This document shows positions 1-12,833 of a DNA stretch of 64,000 bases, piece after piece. The notes beneath the pieces are model-generated. The model worked only from the letters and a program-made list of their open reading frames with translations. It was not told the origin of the DNA and ran no database searches. The stretch's first letter is position 1. The number at the start of each line of letters is the position of its first letter. Both the position numbers and the translations under genes were made by a program. Origin of the DNA: Hoplostethus atlanticus (lineage: Eukaryota > Chordata > Actinopteri > Trachichthyiformes > Trachichthyidae); the NCBI GenBank assembly GCA_034670405.1, contig JAXDDX010000010.1, positions 4,882,501 to 4,946,500 of the forward strand, in the 5' to 3' direction.

Positions 1-1871
1 ACAGATGCAGCAAGAAAGTGCCAGTTGATGTCAAAAGTCAATACAGTAAAAAAAACATTTTCAGTTTCAGTTCAAGGACCTTAAAGCAGAGCCCAGACGG
101 TCTCAGCTTAAACTGCCCTCAAAAAGTTTTTTGATTTTCAATCAATATAAGTCATATTAATAATATTTATAATATTTCAATCAATACAGTTAAAGGGAAA
201 AAAGAACGACTGACCCTGTGTCAGAGTCAAGGGGCAACTTCATCACTGCTATCCTGTATTGGACTTCATCACGTGGTGATTGCACTGCTGCTGTGTGTGA
301 TACATGGAGAGTGAGTGATTTACTTTGCTAGGCCTTCAGTTCACGGTTTCTCTTCAGCCTTTGAATTTATATCAAATATATTAATTTGCTAAGGTTACTT
401 TTATCTAGCAGCTCATAAATTGATGCATTACATGTCTTATTCAAAATAGAATACAATTCACAAAATATTTCCTCCTCCAACAAGCCAAATTCCTCTAGGG
501 GAAAAACAATAGCCTTGATGTCTTCAAACGAATGCAAGTATGCAAGCTCTGCTGAAATGTGTTCTGCGGTGCTGCGCTGTGCACAGGGATGTACTTTGCA
601 TATCTATTATGCACTTTCTCTGTGAACAAGCAACCTTGTGGAACAAATACGCTTTAGATTTTTTCGAAATCAATATTCAGCTCTGTGCCGTTTTCAACCC
701 TGTCAATGACAACTGCTTACAGGCACCTCAATCACAGAGCTCTTGTGTGAGGAAGAGCATCACTGTCATTACTTAACTCTTGGAGAAATCAATGAGGGAT
801 TCATTAGTTAGCGGTATACAATGAAAACTAAGTTGTGCATCGCTTTCATGCTGTGTGTGAAATCCCAAAGAGAGTTCAATTGTTCAAGTTCAAGTGTTAT
901 TCATTTACGTAATATGAACTTTCGGATGCCCTGAAGCCATAGTACCTTTGGTTTCCTCGTTTTTATATTTTAGTATAAGTTAGCATTGGTACCTGCTAGT
1001 TGTACAGATAGATAGATGAATAAATGGCTGTGCAGAAAGAGGAAAGATAGTTAGTTGCTTATTTCCACATACCAGTCTCTTTGACAAACTACTTGGAGTG
1101 TGCCAAGTATTAAGGCTACCTGCTTTTTCCATAAAATAGTAATGTCAGCTACTAAATCCACTTTGTTCATGAAGGGGTGATGCAGATGAAAGGGGAGAAG
1201 ACAGGTTGAAAGGCTTTTTAAGCATTAAGACAACTGAGACATGCAGAATGAAGATGCATCTCAGAATGAAGAAGGTGGCCTGACTAGTGTGTGTACTCAG
1301 TATACCAGTTGAATCCAGCTAGAGCTGTGAGATGCTAAGGTAGTTGGAGTAAAACGTATGCACAATACAATGTGCATTATAGTTACACACAGACAAGTGC
1401 CTTTAGATTGTCTGTGAATCAAATTGAAGCCTGTCATGATATTGTCTGTGACTTTTACACATTTGTCTCTGCTGTCAACAGACTGTAAACTGATAAGAAG
1501 TGATAACTTTACAAAGCTAACAGGCATAAAGAAAGATGGCTAACTTTGCTAGCTAGTTAGCTATACTCACACAAGTGTCTCAGTGGCCTGTGTGGATCTA
1601 TATTGTATGTGCAGCATGTGTACAGTATGTACAATACAATAGTGTCTATTTGCCTATTTAACACTATGACAGTGGAAAGGAGCACTAACGTCCCCAGAGT
1701 TAGCAAACAGCTCATTTTTTATCTGTAGTCCCTGTGAAGTCGACAGAACCACAGAGTTATAGCAAAACAGTTTAAATACCATTATACCACATACACAGTA
1801 GGGTATTGCAGAGATAGGCACAGTGAAAGTACCGTAAAAAAGTAGTAGCTTTCTATGTATTTGTGCGCACA
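1..1871. other. Unique A+T-rich non-coding stretch
   Basis: No gene, RNA or transposon recognised. Short open frames here lack any protein signature. A GATAGATAGATGAATAAAT cluster lies near 1008. Confidence 0.6.
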
Positions 1872-1937
1872 TCTGTGTGTGTGAGTGTGTCTGTGTGTGT
1901 GTCAGTGTGTGTGTGTGTGTGTGCATGCATGTGTGAG
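1872..1937 (+). repeat. (GT)n compound microsatellite
   Basis: Alternating GT with CT, AG and GCATGCAT interruptions. The reverse strand yields a spurious His-Thr-rich open frame. Confidence 0.92.
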
Positions 1938-3379
1938 TGGAAAAAGACAAGTTTCCGAGGAACAAGAAAAATGCATTAAAAACTGTCCACAGTATGCACA
2001 GAGCTCTCAGTATCAACCAGTTGGACATAGCAGAAGGAGAGAAGCAACTTAATCTCGCTCACATGAAACAGAGAAACCTCCAGAGCCCATGTGAGAGAAA
2101 AAAACAATCCCTGCAGACTTTTCTTCCCTAAAAGCAATCCCCTCCCATTAATTAATTCAGGACCAGTGCCCTATGGTCTCCTGTCAGCCTACATCTTTCT
2201 GCTCTTGCCCACAGCCATCAGCCCTGGGGCCTCAGTGAGAACTGGCCCTTGGCCCTCAGCCTCCTCCAGCAAGGCTATACAGCTTGGCTCAGTACCGAGG
2301 CCTTGCCTAAGGCAACATGGCCCAAAATCAATATGGGACTACATCAAGAACAATGAGGGGGTGTTGGGATTATTGGCTGAGGTGAGAGAAAATGGTTGAA
2401 AAGTCAATTATAGTCATTCTGGTGCATGCAGAAATTGTAAAAACACAGATTTAATACGATCAGTTCAACAGGAGAGAAATTAATCTAGGTCATTGTTTTA
2501 AACCTGCTATCATGTCATAATCATTTTCAGGCTCAACAACCTCTGTTGCTGCTTCTTAATAAGTTGCTGGTGATTGAATTAATTATACATCGGTATTAAA
2601 TAAAACATTAGGGAAATTATATTTTATTAAATTAGGTGTTCACCTTGGCAATTAATCTACATTTAATATGGCTAGGCCCGTTTTAATGGTGGAAAGCACT
2701 GGCTGCATAACAAACCTGTTAGACACAGGAGAGAAACGGTGATGTTTCTACCACTTTATCTTTAAAACGCCTGCTATCTCTTAAAGGCCTGGTGATGAAT
2801 CAAATCTGGCGCAATGTATACAGCAAGGCTCCTAGAAACAAAGTGAGACACAGGGTTCAAAATCTATTCAGAAGGTTCCCACTCTGGCCCTGGTCGAACA
2901 TTTTGAGTTGAATTTATATTTATACAATTTCCTGACTTCTCCAGATAATTCCCTGACGTTTCCTGTCCGGAATAAACTCTCAAGAGAGTCCAGGAAGTGA
3001 CCAGTGGGAACCTGGAACCGTGCATGCACGAGAAAAACAACTGACCTTGAATGACTGTTCACACCGTGAAATATGGTCTGGCTGCAATGTCTGGCAAATA
3101 TAATTATCTCCTTAATTGGTGATGATAGCAGATCATCTATCTACTATAATGATCCTCAAATAATGGAGTTTTCTCTTGAATATTTAATTTTCTAGATATT
3201 AGCAATGCAGACTGCAGTAATTAATAACCAGGGCTGGCTAGTATTTGCAAATAATTAAGTGTTTGTTTTGAAGTGTTTGTTCATCACCAAGACAAGACGC
3301 CATTCAGATAGTGCCAGATACGTTGTTCATCACAGAAAAGCAAAACTATACATACATGCTATAAATGTATGCAGAAAAA
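1938..3379. other. Unique non-coding stretch
   Basis: Contains a 102-codon open frame at 2091-2399 without recognisable domains. Its flanks show no convincing splice pair. 2440-2660 is A+T-rich with several TTAATTA-type words. Confidence 0.55.
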
Positions 3380-3442
3380 AAAAAGCGTCCATCACACCCT
3401 GGGAGTGTTAGTACCGTGCCCTACCCGCTAAGCTACACAGGA
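3380..3442 (-). mobile_element. tRNA-like SINE head remnant with T-run
   Basis: On the minus strand TGTAGCTTAGCGGGTAGGGC contains TAGCTTAGCGG, an excellent A box. The following CCCAGGGTGTGATGGACGC is a decayed B box, and then ten T residues follow, resembling a pol III terminator. The A box alone is the main evidence. Confidence 0.5.
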
Positions 3443-5597
3443 GCATTGCAGCACTCCAGCATCGCCCCTTTCACATTTCTGAACCATTTCACCCAAACAT
3501 AAGCATTTCAAAAAAGTCAAAATGAGGCTCAGGTGCATCCAGAGGCCAATCGGCTGTGCCTTTTTTTCTGATTGGTGGACATCAGCTGTCGCTCTTTCTT
3601 TGCCGAAAATTTTCATATTGTCTGCGAGGTCGGTGGAGGCGGGGCTTAACAGACTCAAGATCAGCAAACAAAATTCATATGGATAACTCAGTAGGCTTTG
3701 AGGAACAAAACACTGTTGGTGATATTGTCTGCTAACATTAACGTATGGATGGATCATAGTTTTTATGTACTCTCACATTTTTTTATCATTCTCTACTGTA
3801 ACTGCCTGTAAGCTAGCAAGGCAATCCAACTGGGAAGACCGACAGTGCGGCTCATTATGTGAACGTGGCCGGGCTCCAGGTCAGTCTGAAAAAATAATTA
3901 GGTGTTACATCACAGAGTGTCATATCTTGTGAGAGACTGAAGCCATCCAGTTGGGATCGATTGCACTCACTTTGTGTGTGGGAAAAACACAAACACAATA
4001 AACACAATTATGCTTTTTGGTGCTTATTTGAATCAAAGCCATCCAGCGTGACTGAATGGACTGTGTCCGCGCACTCAAGCAGAACCCCTTGCCAATTACC
4101 ACAAATCATAGCCGGTTGGTTTTCTACCTCTTTTTTATAGGAATCGAAAATTTCCCTCCCTGCCGTTGCTCAGCTTCGTTGAGCAAAGCCTATTCAACAC
4201 TTCCATCTAATGTCATTAAAATATAAATTGGTTTATGATTATTACCTGCAACTCTTCAACTGGGCCGAGTGCTTTGGCTGGAGGTAGAGCAGACTAGAGC
4301 ACAGCATAGGTAGTTACCACGCACACATTGTAGTCATGCTGTCACTGCTCTTAATGCAGCTTTATACCTCAACACCTTATAGATCCATATGACGTATAGT
4401 AATGGAAAGCTTAATTAAAAAACTCTGTCCAGTTCTCTCTTTGTTCTTGGATGAAAACTGCCCATAGAAACACATGGGCCATCCAGATCCTGAATGCCTA
4501 TTAGCATTACAAAGAAATGCATTTTTACCATCTCACTGTCTGTTGGCAGTGCAGGCAGCCAAATACAGTATGGAAACATCATAGCAAATAAAAATATCAA
4601 ATAAATGCTTGACTTGAATCTTTCCATACGTACGTGTAAAGCTGTGAAGTTGATTGTATGGCACGGTTGCACCTGCATTGCCTATATGTTGTGTTTACAT
4701 TTGCTGTTGCACCAAAGTTTGTGAGATGCTGTAAATGTACATTTCAAAGCAATTTCTCATCTATAATAACATGAATTCTGCCAGCCTGGCAACAAAAGGA
4801 GCTTCCAGTAGAACTCAAAGTTAGGTTTGATTCACCAAAGATCTGGAAATATGTGGTTTGGATGGAAGCAAGCAGGAAGCCAGTGTGGATGAGTGTGTTT
4901 TCCCACTCAACCACGCCTCTCCTATCCTATGAAGTTGCAACAAATATATAAATTCCAGGGATTATCTATCACTTTGATACCAATCAAATGCTGTCAGATG
5001 TGACAGAATGCTCAGGGAGATATATCCTTATCAACAATGACAACAGTACGTTAAGTAGCCACAGCAAATCCAGTTTTCCAGTGGCGCTTCACTGTTCTTA
5101 AGAATGCTTTGGTGCTATATTTTGCAATGCTACGCTCATGCTCTGGTGTCAAACACATGCAAACACAGCTTCAGAACCGAGGACAGACAGTCTGAGCCTT
5201 TCCGACCTCCTACTCCGATGCACGAGCAGCCAACATGTGATGCTGATGTGTTCATCCCCGTCACGGGCGGAGGATCCTGTAATATTAAAGCGTGATTGAT
5301 TTCAATATCCTGCCACACAGAGAGCTTGACATTCATATTGAATTAAAAAGTAGGACTTTAATTAATTCACATACCCGCTCAGCTAATATTCTCTCCCATT
5401 TTAAACACATTGAATTTAATCAAGCGTGACTCATTGGAAATGTGAAATGGATGTTTGGTTCAAATAAGCATTCTCCTAGAGAACAATAAATCTGCCTAAT
5501 GGACTTTAATACAACTGCCAGGGTTCTAATGTCTTATTTGTGCCAGTGTGTTACATAGGAAACTTGTCTGATAATAGATCAGGTGCATGTAATGTGC
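3443..5597. other. Unique non-coding stretch
   Basis: Mostly A+T-rich with many TTAATT and ATTAA words, notably around 5340-5450. No coding or mobile element signature seen. Confidence 0.5.
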
Positions 5598-5745
5598 AGG
5601 GATGGGCAATAACAGATTATATATAATTGAATTACAGTAATCCAATTACAAAAAAATAGTAACTAGTTACTAGGGAAAAATCAGAGTAATCGGATTACAG
5701 ATATACAGAAAATAGCTGATTACTTTCTGGGTTACTCAGCAGCTG
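5598..5745. repeat. Interspersed repeat rich in TAATC/GATTA words
   Basis: GGGATGGGCAATAACAGATT, GTAATCCAATTACAAAAA, TAACTAGTTACTAG and AGTAATCGGATTACAGA are mutually inverted short words. The start GGGATGGGCAAT followed by AGATTA-type sequence is a recurring fish repeat signature. No transposase or target duplication is seen. Confidence 0.45.
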
Positions 5746-6639
5746 GTTTAAGGCAAGAAATACATTCTGCTTTTTTGAGCTCATGCATACATTGTGTAGC
5801 TCAACATGGCACTAACACTGCCAGGGTTAGGTATTAAATTCCTCCTGGGGCCACTCGTGTTGACAGTACAAGGAACTGTATGGTGCTTAGGTTTAAACCA
5901 TCACAAAACAACCACCACAGACGTTTTACACATAAAAAAATAATATGTCACTACGGCTGTGGGTGATGACGGAACGACTCAAATAACAATAACCTGCAAA
6001 TTGACATCATTGACGTTTTGATGGAATATTCCATGCATCGTGGGCGCAAAGTAATTCAAATGAACAAATACTAACACGATTACATTCCTGTGTTTCAGTA
6101 TTCCAGTAGATTTAGTAAGCAGAAGCAGATAGTCAATAATCTGTACCATTTTGAAAGTAACTTCGACAGCCCTGGCCATGCAACATATTTATCACAGAAT
6201 GTCCTAAACTTGGTGAAAAAGATGCATGATCCGTGGACATTCCCCTGATAAATAAAGGCCATACACTGATAAAGACAGGGATGGCCTTTGCTCTTTCAAG
6301 GTCGGTACGCTGCTGAAAATTAAGCCCGTATCTGCTGCAGCACCGGGGGGGACAGTGAGAGAAACCTTGAGGTTGTTGTTTGTCTACTGAGGCAAGGAAT
6401 TCATTCTTTGTTGATAAGAGGAAATAAGATGCTTTCAACTCCATGATGTTGAAGGGATTGGGCTCCCAGTTCTTCCTGCACGTCACAACATTGAGATGTG
6501 TCTTAATTAAGCTACCATCTAGAACCTTGATAGCCATCTTGAAGACAACCCCATCTGGAACGTCAGCATTTATTAGATGCTGAACTTTTTTTCCTACTTA
6601 ATTTTGAATTATACAAGCAACTGATGAAGACAGTTGCTT
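5746..6639. other. Unresolved stretch with a 134-codon minus-strand open frame
   Basis: The minus frame 6537-6133 is continuous and could extend upstream, but I see no known motif. It sits between two repeats (5.6 and 6.65 kb), so it may be the interior of an old element. Confidence 0.3.
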
Positions 6640-6713
6640 GGTAACACCATGTGGGTTCGATCCCCACATAGTGTTAACTATCACCCTGCTAAATGACTGT
6701 AATGTAATGTAAC
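6640..6713 (+). mobile_element. tRNA-derived SINE fragment
   Basis: A B-box-like GGGTTCGATCCCCAC (6654-6668) precedes CTGCTAAATGACTGTAATG and a TGTAATGTAA tail, the same 3' end as the SINE at 50.8 kb. The A box and the middle of the tail (the GTCGCTTTGG block) are missing, so the copy is internally deleted. Confidence 0.7.
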
Positions 6714-9229
6714 TTGGATTAATACAGATTTGATAGGATTGATTGATAGGATTCAACACTATTGGAGAATAACATGTAGTTTTGTATTGGGAGGAACTAC
6801 ATGGAAGATTTTCTCATTATTATAGCATCAAGAAAGTAGCTTTCGTGACAATTTTCACAGCTGGCAAAATAAAACAGAAACTACAAATAAGAAAGGAAAA
6901 AACAAGTGTCACTGTTACAAACGGTAGTCTCAATAATCTGCCTTGCGCTTTCACTTGGTTCAATATGGGAGCGCTCTGGCTTGAGTCCCAGCAGGACCTA
7001 AGAATGCAACAGACTGGCAAGTTACATATCAAAAGGAGCAGGCGGGGGAAATAACGAAATAGGCCAATGGAAAGCAGCTCACAAAAGGCTACAGAGTTTG
7101 ACCAGTCACCTGTAACTCAGGAAACAGGAACTAATGATAACACGGCAAATATAGTCTGTGTAGACCTGTTGAATAAGTTCTCCTCTCAGAGAGTTTCTCT
7201 TGCATTAAGCGTCTTCATTCTAAAAAGCATGGCCATGGGAAGAGCTACGTACATGCACAGCAAGTGTCATGCAAGTCCTCAACAACATGCTAAGTGTGTA
7301 CAACCTTAGGGAGAGTGTGGTTAGCATACATGAAGAGGTGTAACTTCTCAGGTTCCAGCTCGGTAACCCTTAATGACCTTATTGACTGTAACTCTCACAC
7401 TTCTGGGGGACTGTGACAGTTTTACACGGACCAGCCAGTTGGAGGATACCCAGCTACCTGATAGGGATCCGGAAGAACTAGAAGTAAACTCTTATGGGGT
7501 CCCAGAAACTAATGATTGAAGAGCACAGTGATAAGGAAGCAGTATTTCTTAACAAGGGTATTCAGCAATGCACATTAATAAACAGTATTACAAAGAAAAC
7601 ATAGGTACATAGTATTTTCTTCCACAAGACCAAAACACAACAAAAACTAAACTCAGTCAGAATCAGAATCACTTAAATTGCCAAATACTGTATCATGAAC
7701 GTACAGGACTGTCCTGGTGGTATTGGTGCAGAGGCACACTGGCACCCATGGTACAAGGACACCTAGCACCTCAAATACAGACCAAAGAGTCAGTGTAAGA
7801 TATACCATGAACAGCAGACTATACCGTACATCACTCTACATGTACTGTACATGAGCTGTGTGAGCTTTTAGCAGTGGTCAGTGGTGCATTGTTCCAGTGG
7901 GCCATGAGGAATTTAGACTGAATAAAATGAGATGCATCAACCATGCCGTGCTGAAATATATGGGAGACATCTGACATCAGACCGTGAAGAAATGCCCACA
8001 GCACACAAACAAAACAACATTTCACCACCATGTAGTGAAATTATCAGTATTGCTTGCAGGTTTTTTTACCCTCCTTTTTTTTCATTTGAAGAGTAAGTCA
8101 TAAAATAAACATGGCCTCTGGCTGTGCCTCATAAACCTCCCCTATGGTGACAACGAGGCTTTTGACAGAAATGCCCAATCAAAGCAGCGATGGGTCAGTG
8201 TGGAGATGTTCCAGGAGTGTGAGTTATAGCCGAGTTCAGAGTGTTATTTTAATGGGGCTCCATGCAGCAGCTGTAAAACCATTGGGCCGCTCGTTGGCTC
8301 GGCGGGCACCATTCATGTGCGAGTGTGTGTATCTTTTAGTTTATACAAGCCTTATATGAGCTCTGTGGCATTGGGGCCCGTCTCTATGTGGTCGTGGCCC
8401 AACTCAGTGACTCAGAGCTTTTTCAGTACTGAAGCTGGATAATGAATTGAAGGCCTGCTACTTGCACAAAATGAGACAAATGGACTGGCTGACAGAGAAT
8501 TTGCTATTGCAGCGCCAAAATAATGGTCTAACATAATGGTCCAGACTGTGCCCTAAACATTGTATATGTGCATATGTTGTTCCCGGATCTGATTTTCAGA
8601 AAAAACGTCAACTTCAAGTGTCCCTGGAGGGAGCGGGAACAAGGCGCATGACAAAACTGTTCTGCTGTTTTCAGGGAGGAAAAAGGCACATCGTTTGGAG
8701 TTTGATAAATCAACTTCCCATTCCCCTCTGCTCCTCTCACACCCACAACATGCTGCTATGAATTATACTTGACACTTCTCTCTGCATAATTTCTCTCCAG
8801 ATGGCATCCTGCCCAACATTTTGCAATTGAACAAATAAAAAAAAACCCTGACACATAATGTTTTACTCTTGAGTGGAACTGAATAAGAGTGACTAGTAAT
8901 ACAGAAGTGGAGTTAGTATAATGAGTTTTCACTGACCCCCAAAACAACAGGCTATTATCCTCCAGGCGGTTTGCACCCATGCTGCCTCCTCCTGTCAATT
9001 TACAACTTAATCACTAGTCAGTACTCAAAACCCCCATTCAGAAAAGGCTTTCAGTATTCACGGAAAGTAAAAGCTACATCTTCATCATGAGATAATGTGC
9101 CGCATGTATATTCCGCCCAGCACTAAATCCTGTTTGAAAAAGAATTCATCACTGGTACGTCCTCACATTGATTCTCCTAGAGAGGTCTCATTTCATCAGT
9201 GAATCAGTTACCGGGTTAACAGAAAACAC
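6714..9229. other. Non-coding stretch
   Basis: Apart from the antisense retroposon tail at 7.65 kb I see nothing definable. The sequence between 8.1 and 9.1 kb is mixed composition with no open frame of note. Confidence 0.5.
7648..7725 (-). repeat. Antisense retroposon tail, CAGAATCAGAATCACTT type
   Basis: CAGTCAGAATCAGAATCACT, then TAAATTGCCAAATACTG, is the reverse form of the AAGTGATTCTGATTCTG tail common in fish repeats and related to those at 15.8 and 16.9 kb. Confidence 0.5.
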
Positions 9230-9311
9230 ACCACACACACACACACAGCTCAAAATCATGACCACACATACCTATGCACATACACGGCTGCATCCATGCA
9301 CACACACACAC
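9230..9311 (+). repeat. (CA)n microsatellite, two blocks
   Basis: Nine CA units at 9230-9247 and about six at 9299-9311 with A/C-rich sequence between. Confidence 0.85.
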
Positions 9312-10708
9312 TTCACAGACAGACATATTACATGTCTGCCATTCGATGGGGAAACAACAGCTAAAGAAAAATGGCCGGTTTTCAATTTCCCCTCCACAGA
9401 TAACCTTTCCTTTGATAATGTCAGTCCAGTTTCAATTTGTTCATCACCCTAACAAAAGAACTGCATTTTTGGTGTGTCATTGTTCATGAAAAATAAATCA
9501 ATAAAAATGCATGCGTCAGTGTGTTACAGTAATAGACTGGTGAATGAGGGAAAGCCAAATCCTGAGTTATTTGACATGAAAATTGAATAAGAAGTAATAG
9601 CTGCCGACGATGAATTCACAAGAGATCACGATCTGCAATTCCATGATGGTAATAGGACCAACACCCCAACGCACACCGCTAATAGTCTGTAGACAGATCT
9701 GTAATTCAATGTAATTTCCCTCACGGTTCACGCGCTTGTTTCCTCATCAGAAAAAAATTGGATTCAGTGGTACGGGCCCGGTCAAGTATGGGAAGGCAGG
9801 CCTCCTCAGCGGTGTATGAGTCCACCGGAGGGGAGAAGTGACAGGTTGCTCCGAAAGAATTAAGACTATTCAGCTCACTTCATCTGAGACGGTGTTCTGC
9901 GTTACGTGGTTCCACACATTTAATTGGGCCATGCCTGTCAAACGATCCAAACGGTCAAATGGCGTGTGCAGCAATTGCATTTTGGTAAGAGTTCTTAATC
10001 CGCCATGTATTTCTTCATTTACTTATTCATTTATTACAGGTTGTTTTCCATGTTCAGTTTTTTGGGAATGAGATTACACGCCGTTTTACCATCAGTAATG
10101 ACTTAAATCCTGCAGCGGAGCCCAGATTATGGTGGAGTCTGTATGCTGCAAATAGTCAAAATTCTTACAGCTGTAGGGCAACCACTTGACTTCTCCTTTC
10201 CTTAACACTGGCTTCTACCTGGGCTTGCCTCCAAACCCCTTTCCCCCCACCATGGAGCTCCTCTCTGTTCGCTCCGTCTCACTAAGGCCTCACTAGGGAG
10301 CTCTCCCACAGACGACATCAAACAGCCGCCAAGATAAAGCTAGAGACACAAGGATAAAAGGCAGCACAAGCTATTTAGGGCCTATCTCCAGGAGTCACTG
10401 ATGTCCTGGTTCGACAAATAAAGTGGGGTTACATCCAGCAACACCGGATGATAGTATAACGGCACTTTGGTGTCACTGCCACTTGATACCTGTCTCTGGC
10501 CAGGTTCATTAAAACACCATGTCATAAAATCATGTGAACTATGCATTATTGGAAATCAAACTCACTGACTTGGTAAAGCTGCATAGTAAAGCTATCAATA
10601 TATCTGCAGTTCTGCTGCCCAACAGCATTTGTACAGTGCTTACTTCAAATAATTTCTTAATACCATCTACTCAATTTGTTTAATTAGAATGGAAACTTGA
10701 TTGAATAA

Positions 10709-10733
10709 ACATATAATATAATATAATATAATA
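10709..10733 (+). repeat. (ATAAT)n short tandem repeat
   Basis: Five units of the ATAAT type, grading into A+T-rich sequence up to about 10760. Confidence 0.8.
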
Positions 10734-11542
10734 AACAATAAACAAAATAATAATAACAACTGGGAACGCATGTTGAAGAAAACAAATCTTTGAAAATGGA
10801 AGATGATCAAACCTGACAGCTGACCTGCTGAGAATATAACTTATTGAGAAAAAAATATGCGTTGCCAGGCTTTGATTAAGAGAGAAATGCAGACATGGAT
10901 TTGAGATTTGAAAAATTAACTGAGCCCGATCAATGTATTCACCGCAGCCTCGTATGTATTCACCCTCGGTTTACAGCACGTGTAACCAGCTGTGAATCCC
11001 CGGGCTCATATGTGTAAACGGAGAAAGAAAAATAATAAGTTTGTCTTGTTAGTCATGGATAATTTGATTAATGGCCGCCCTCCTCAGTACGCCTCTCCCA
11101 TGATGCCTGTCAACCTTGCGGGGGGGAAACTTGCTCTCCTTGTAGCATGTTGCTTAGAAATTGTAGGTGTGTGCTAAACTGATATTGACATTAGCATACG
11201 AAAGAAGGGCCATTACTGTGTGTATCTCTCGCTCTCCCGCTCATGGACAGTCGCAAATATCACGGTGAGGCGTTTCACCGTATCCCGGAGAAGAGGGTAA
11301 TGAATTGCGTTCTGCATATGGCACGTTGATAAACTCACTCCGTGCCATTAATCAGCAGCAGAGGGAAAATGGGAGAGTCTTGGGAATGTGCCGTGATTGA
11401 CGGGCTAATTCACTGAGAGGAACAGCTTTTCCTGGGATGAATACGGCTCCGCTTACATCGGCTAATTAAAGGTGGCCACTGTGCGGGGGGCCGCGGAGGA
11501 GATACTGCCAGGGGTTTGTGTGGTAGGATCTGGTTGCAGGTG

Positions 11543-11583
11543 GGTGTGTGTGTGTGAGAGAGTGAGAGAGAGAGAGAGAGAGA
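11543..11583 (+). repeat. (GT)n(GA)n microsatellite
   Basis: GT units change to GA units with a single T interruption at 11562. A purine/pyrimidine dinucleotide junction of this kind is common in fish DNA. Confidence 0.9.
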
Positions 11584-12509
11584 CATGGGTTGGCAAGGTT
11601 GAGAGTTGCCGCAGGGCCTTTGTGTGTTTCTCAGAGGATGCCCAAAGAGGCCGGTCAGTGGCTGGTGCAGGCCAGCTGGCTAGCTCCAAGCATGCCAACA
11701 AGCATGGCAGCGTAGGGATGGGAAGGGATGGGAAGGGATTATTGGAGTTATGATTGCCCGCATAAAAGCTGAGCGCGCTGTGTGATTATCTCACTCTGGG
11801 TCTCATCTTCCTCTTAGAGCAGCAGAGCAGAGATGGCATTAGACATCAGCCTTGCCCTCAGTCTCAAAATATCTTATTTGCGTCGCCTCCCTTCTGAATT
11901 TCTTCCGAGGGCAATTCTTCTTTTCTATTAGCATCTCATCTGGCCTTACACATTGAATTTTCTCACTTTACATTAGTGTGCCAAGCAGCACTTCTGCTTG
12001 AATAGCAGAATAATCCAATCAGGGAGGAGCGCTTCAGACCCAAGACATCCGACCTCCACTGAGGACGGAGCCCCTTTTATTTCAGATAATACAGCTCCTG
12101 CTTTGTTTGTAGGTCTTCATTTCGGCTCGGTGATACAAAAAAATTGAAATTTTTCAGTAGCAATATGTTTGACAGGGGAAATTCCTTGGGATATTCGTTG
12201 GTAAGGGAAACTTAATATTAAATATAGCTTGCGAGGTGGATCAATCTTACAGTGTGTGCATTCATGTAGTTGGTTTGGTGGACTAGTTTTGCTGCATATC
12301 ACCATAGTAAGGTTTGGTTAACTTTTAAATTATTTTTACATTTTTGCTTCATTTGATAGTAGACAGTGAAGAGAGACAGAGGGGGTAGAAGTCCTTCCTT
12401 TCTGCATCCATCCTATATCTATTCTGGCATTAATACTACAGGAAATTCTTGCTTGACTGGTATATAGTAGAACCACATTAGTATACTGTAACACAAAACT
12501 CTCTCAACC

Positions 12510-12833
12510 AATTTTGTGGCTGACTGGGCGGCGGGTGTGGGTGAGGCGTAGGCGTAGGCTGGATGCAAGATAGAATTGAGTCAGTGGACTGGTTCCTCCT
12601 GTGTCCAGCACCGGCTGCGGCCAATTAAAGCTGATTGCAGCCGGGTCCCTTTTAACCTGAGTGAGTTTGACAGGAAACAGGAGAGTCAACTGTCGAATGT
12701 ATGGAGCGGAGAGCTAAGGCTGCAATCAGCCTTAATTGGCCGCTGGACGGTGCTGGACACAGGAAGAGCCAATCCACTGACTCAATTCCATCCTGCATCC
12801 AGGCTACGCCTCCCCCCAGTCTGCCACACAATT
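12510..12833. mobile_element. Fold-back (long palindromic) element, probably a MITE
   Basis: The left arm 12510-12642 and right arm 12718-12833 are near-perfect inverted copies around a 75-bp centre. Shared blocks include GGATGCARGATRGAATTGAG, TCAGTGGAYTGG, CCTGTGTCCAGCACCG and GCTGATTGCAGCC. The outermost part is AATTKTGTGGC. No coding sequence is present. I see no clear target duplication, so the superfamily is unknown. A single-stranded copy would form a stem of more than 100 bp. Confidence 0.85.

Larger units (their letters stand above)
9312..12509. other. Non-coding stretch with conserved-element appearance in places
   Basis: 9.56-9.96 kb and 10.92-11.46 kb have moderately GC-rich sequence, many homeodomain-core ATTA words and no repeats, the texture of regulatory DNA. 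A duplicated GGGATGGGAA unit lies at 11715-11738. Confidence 0.4.

Noticed and set aside
2091-2399. 102-codon open frame
   Set aside because: No domain, no convincing splice pair and no conserved-looking motif. Expected by chance in 64 kb.
3380-3442. Possible functional tRNA gene on the minus strand
   Set aside because: Only the A box is well preserved. The B box is decayed and the cloverleaf cannot be closed, so it is listed as a SINE head remnant.
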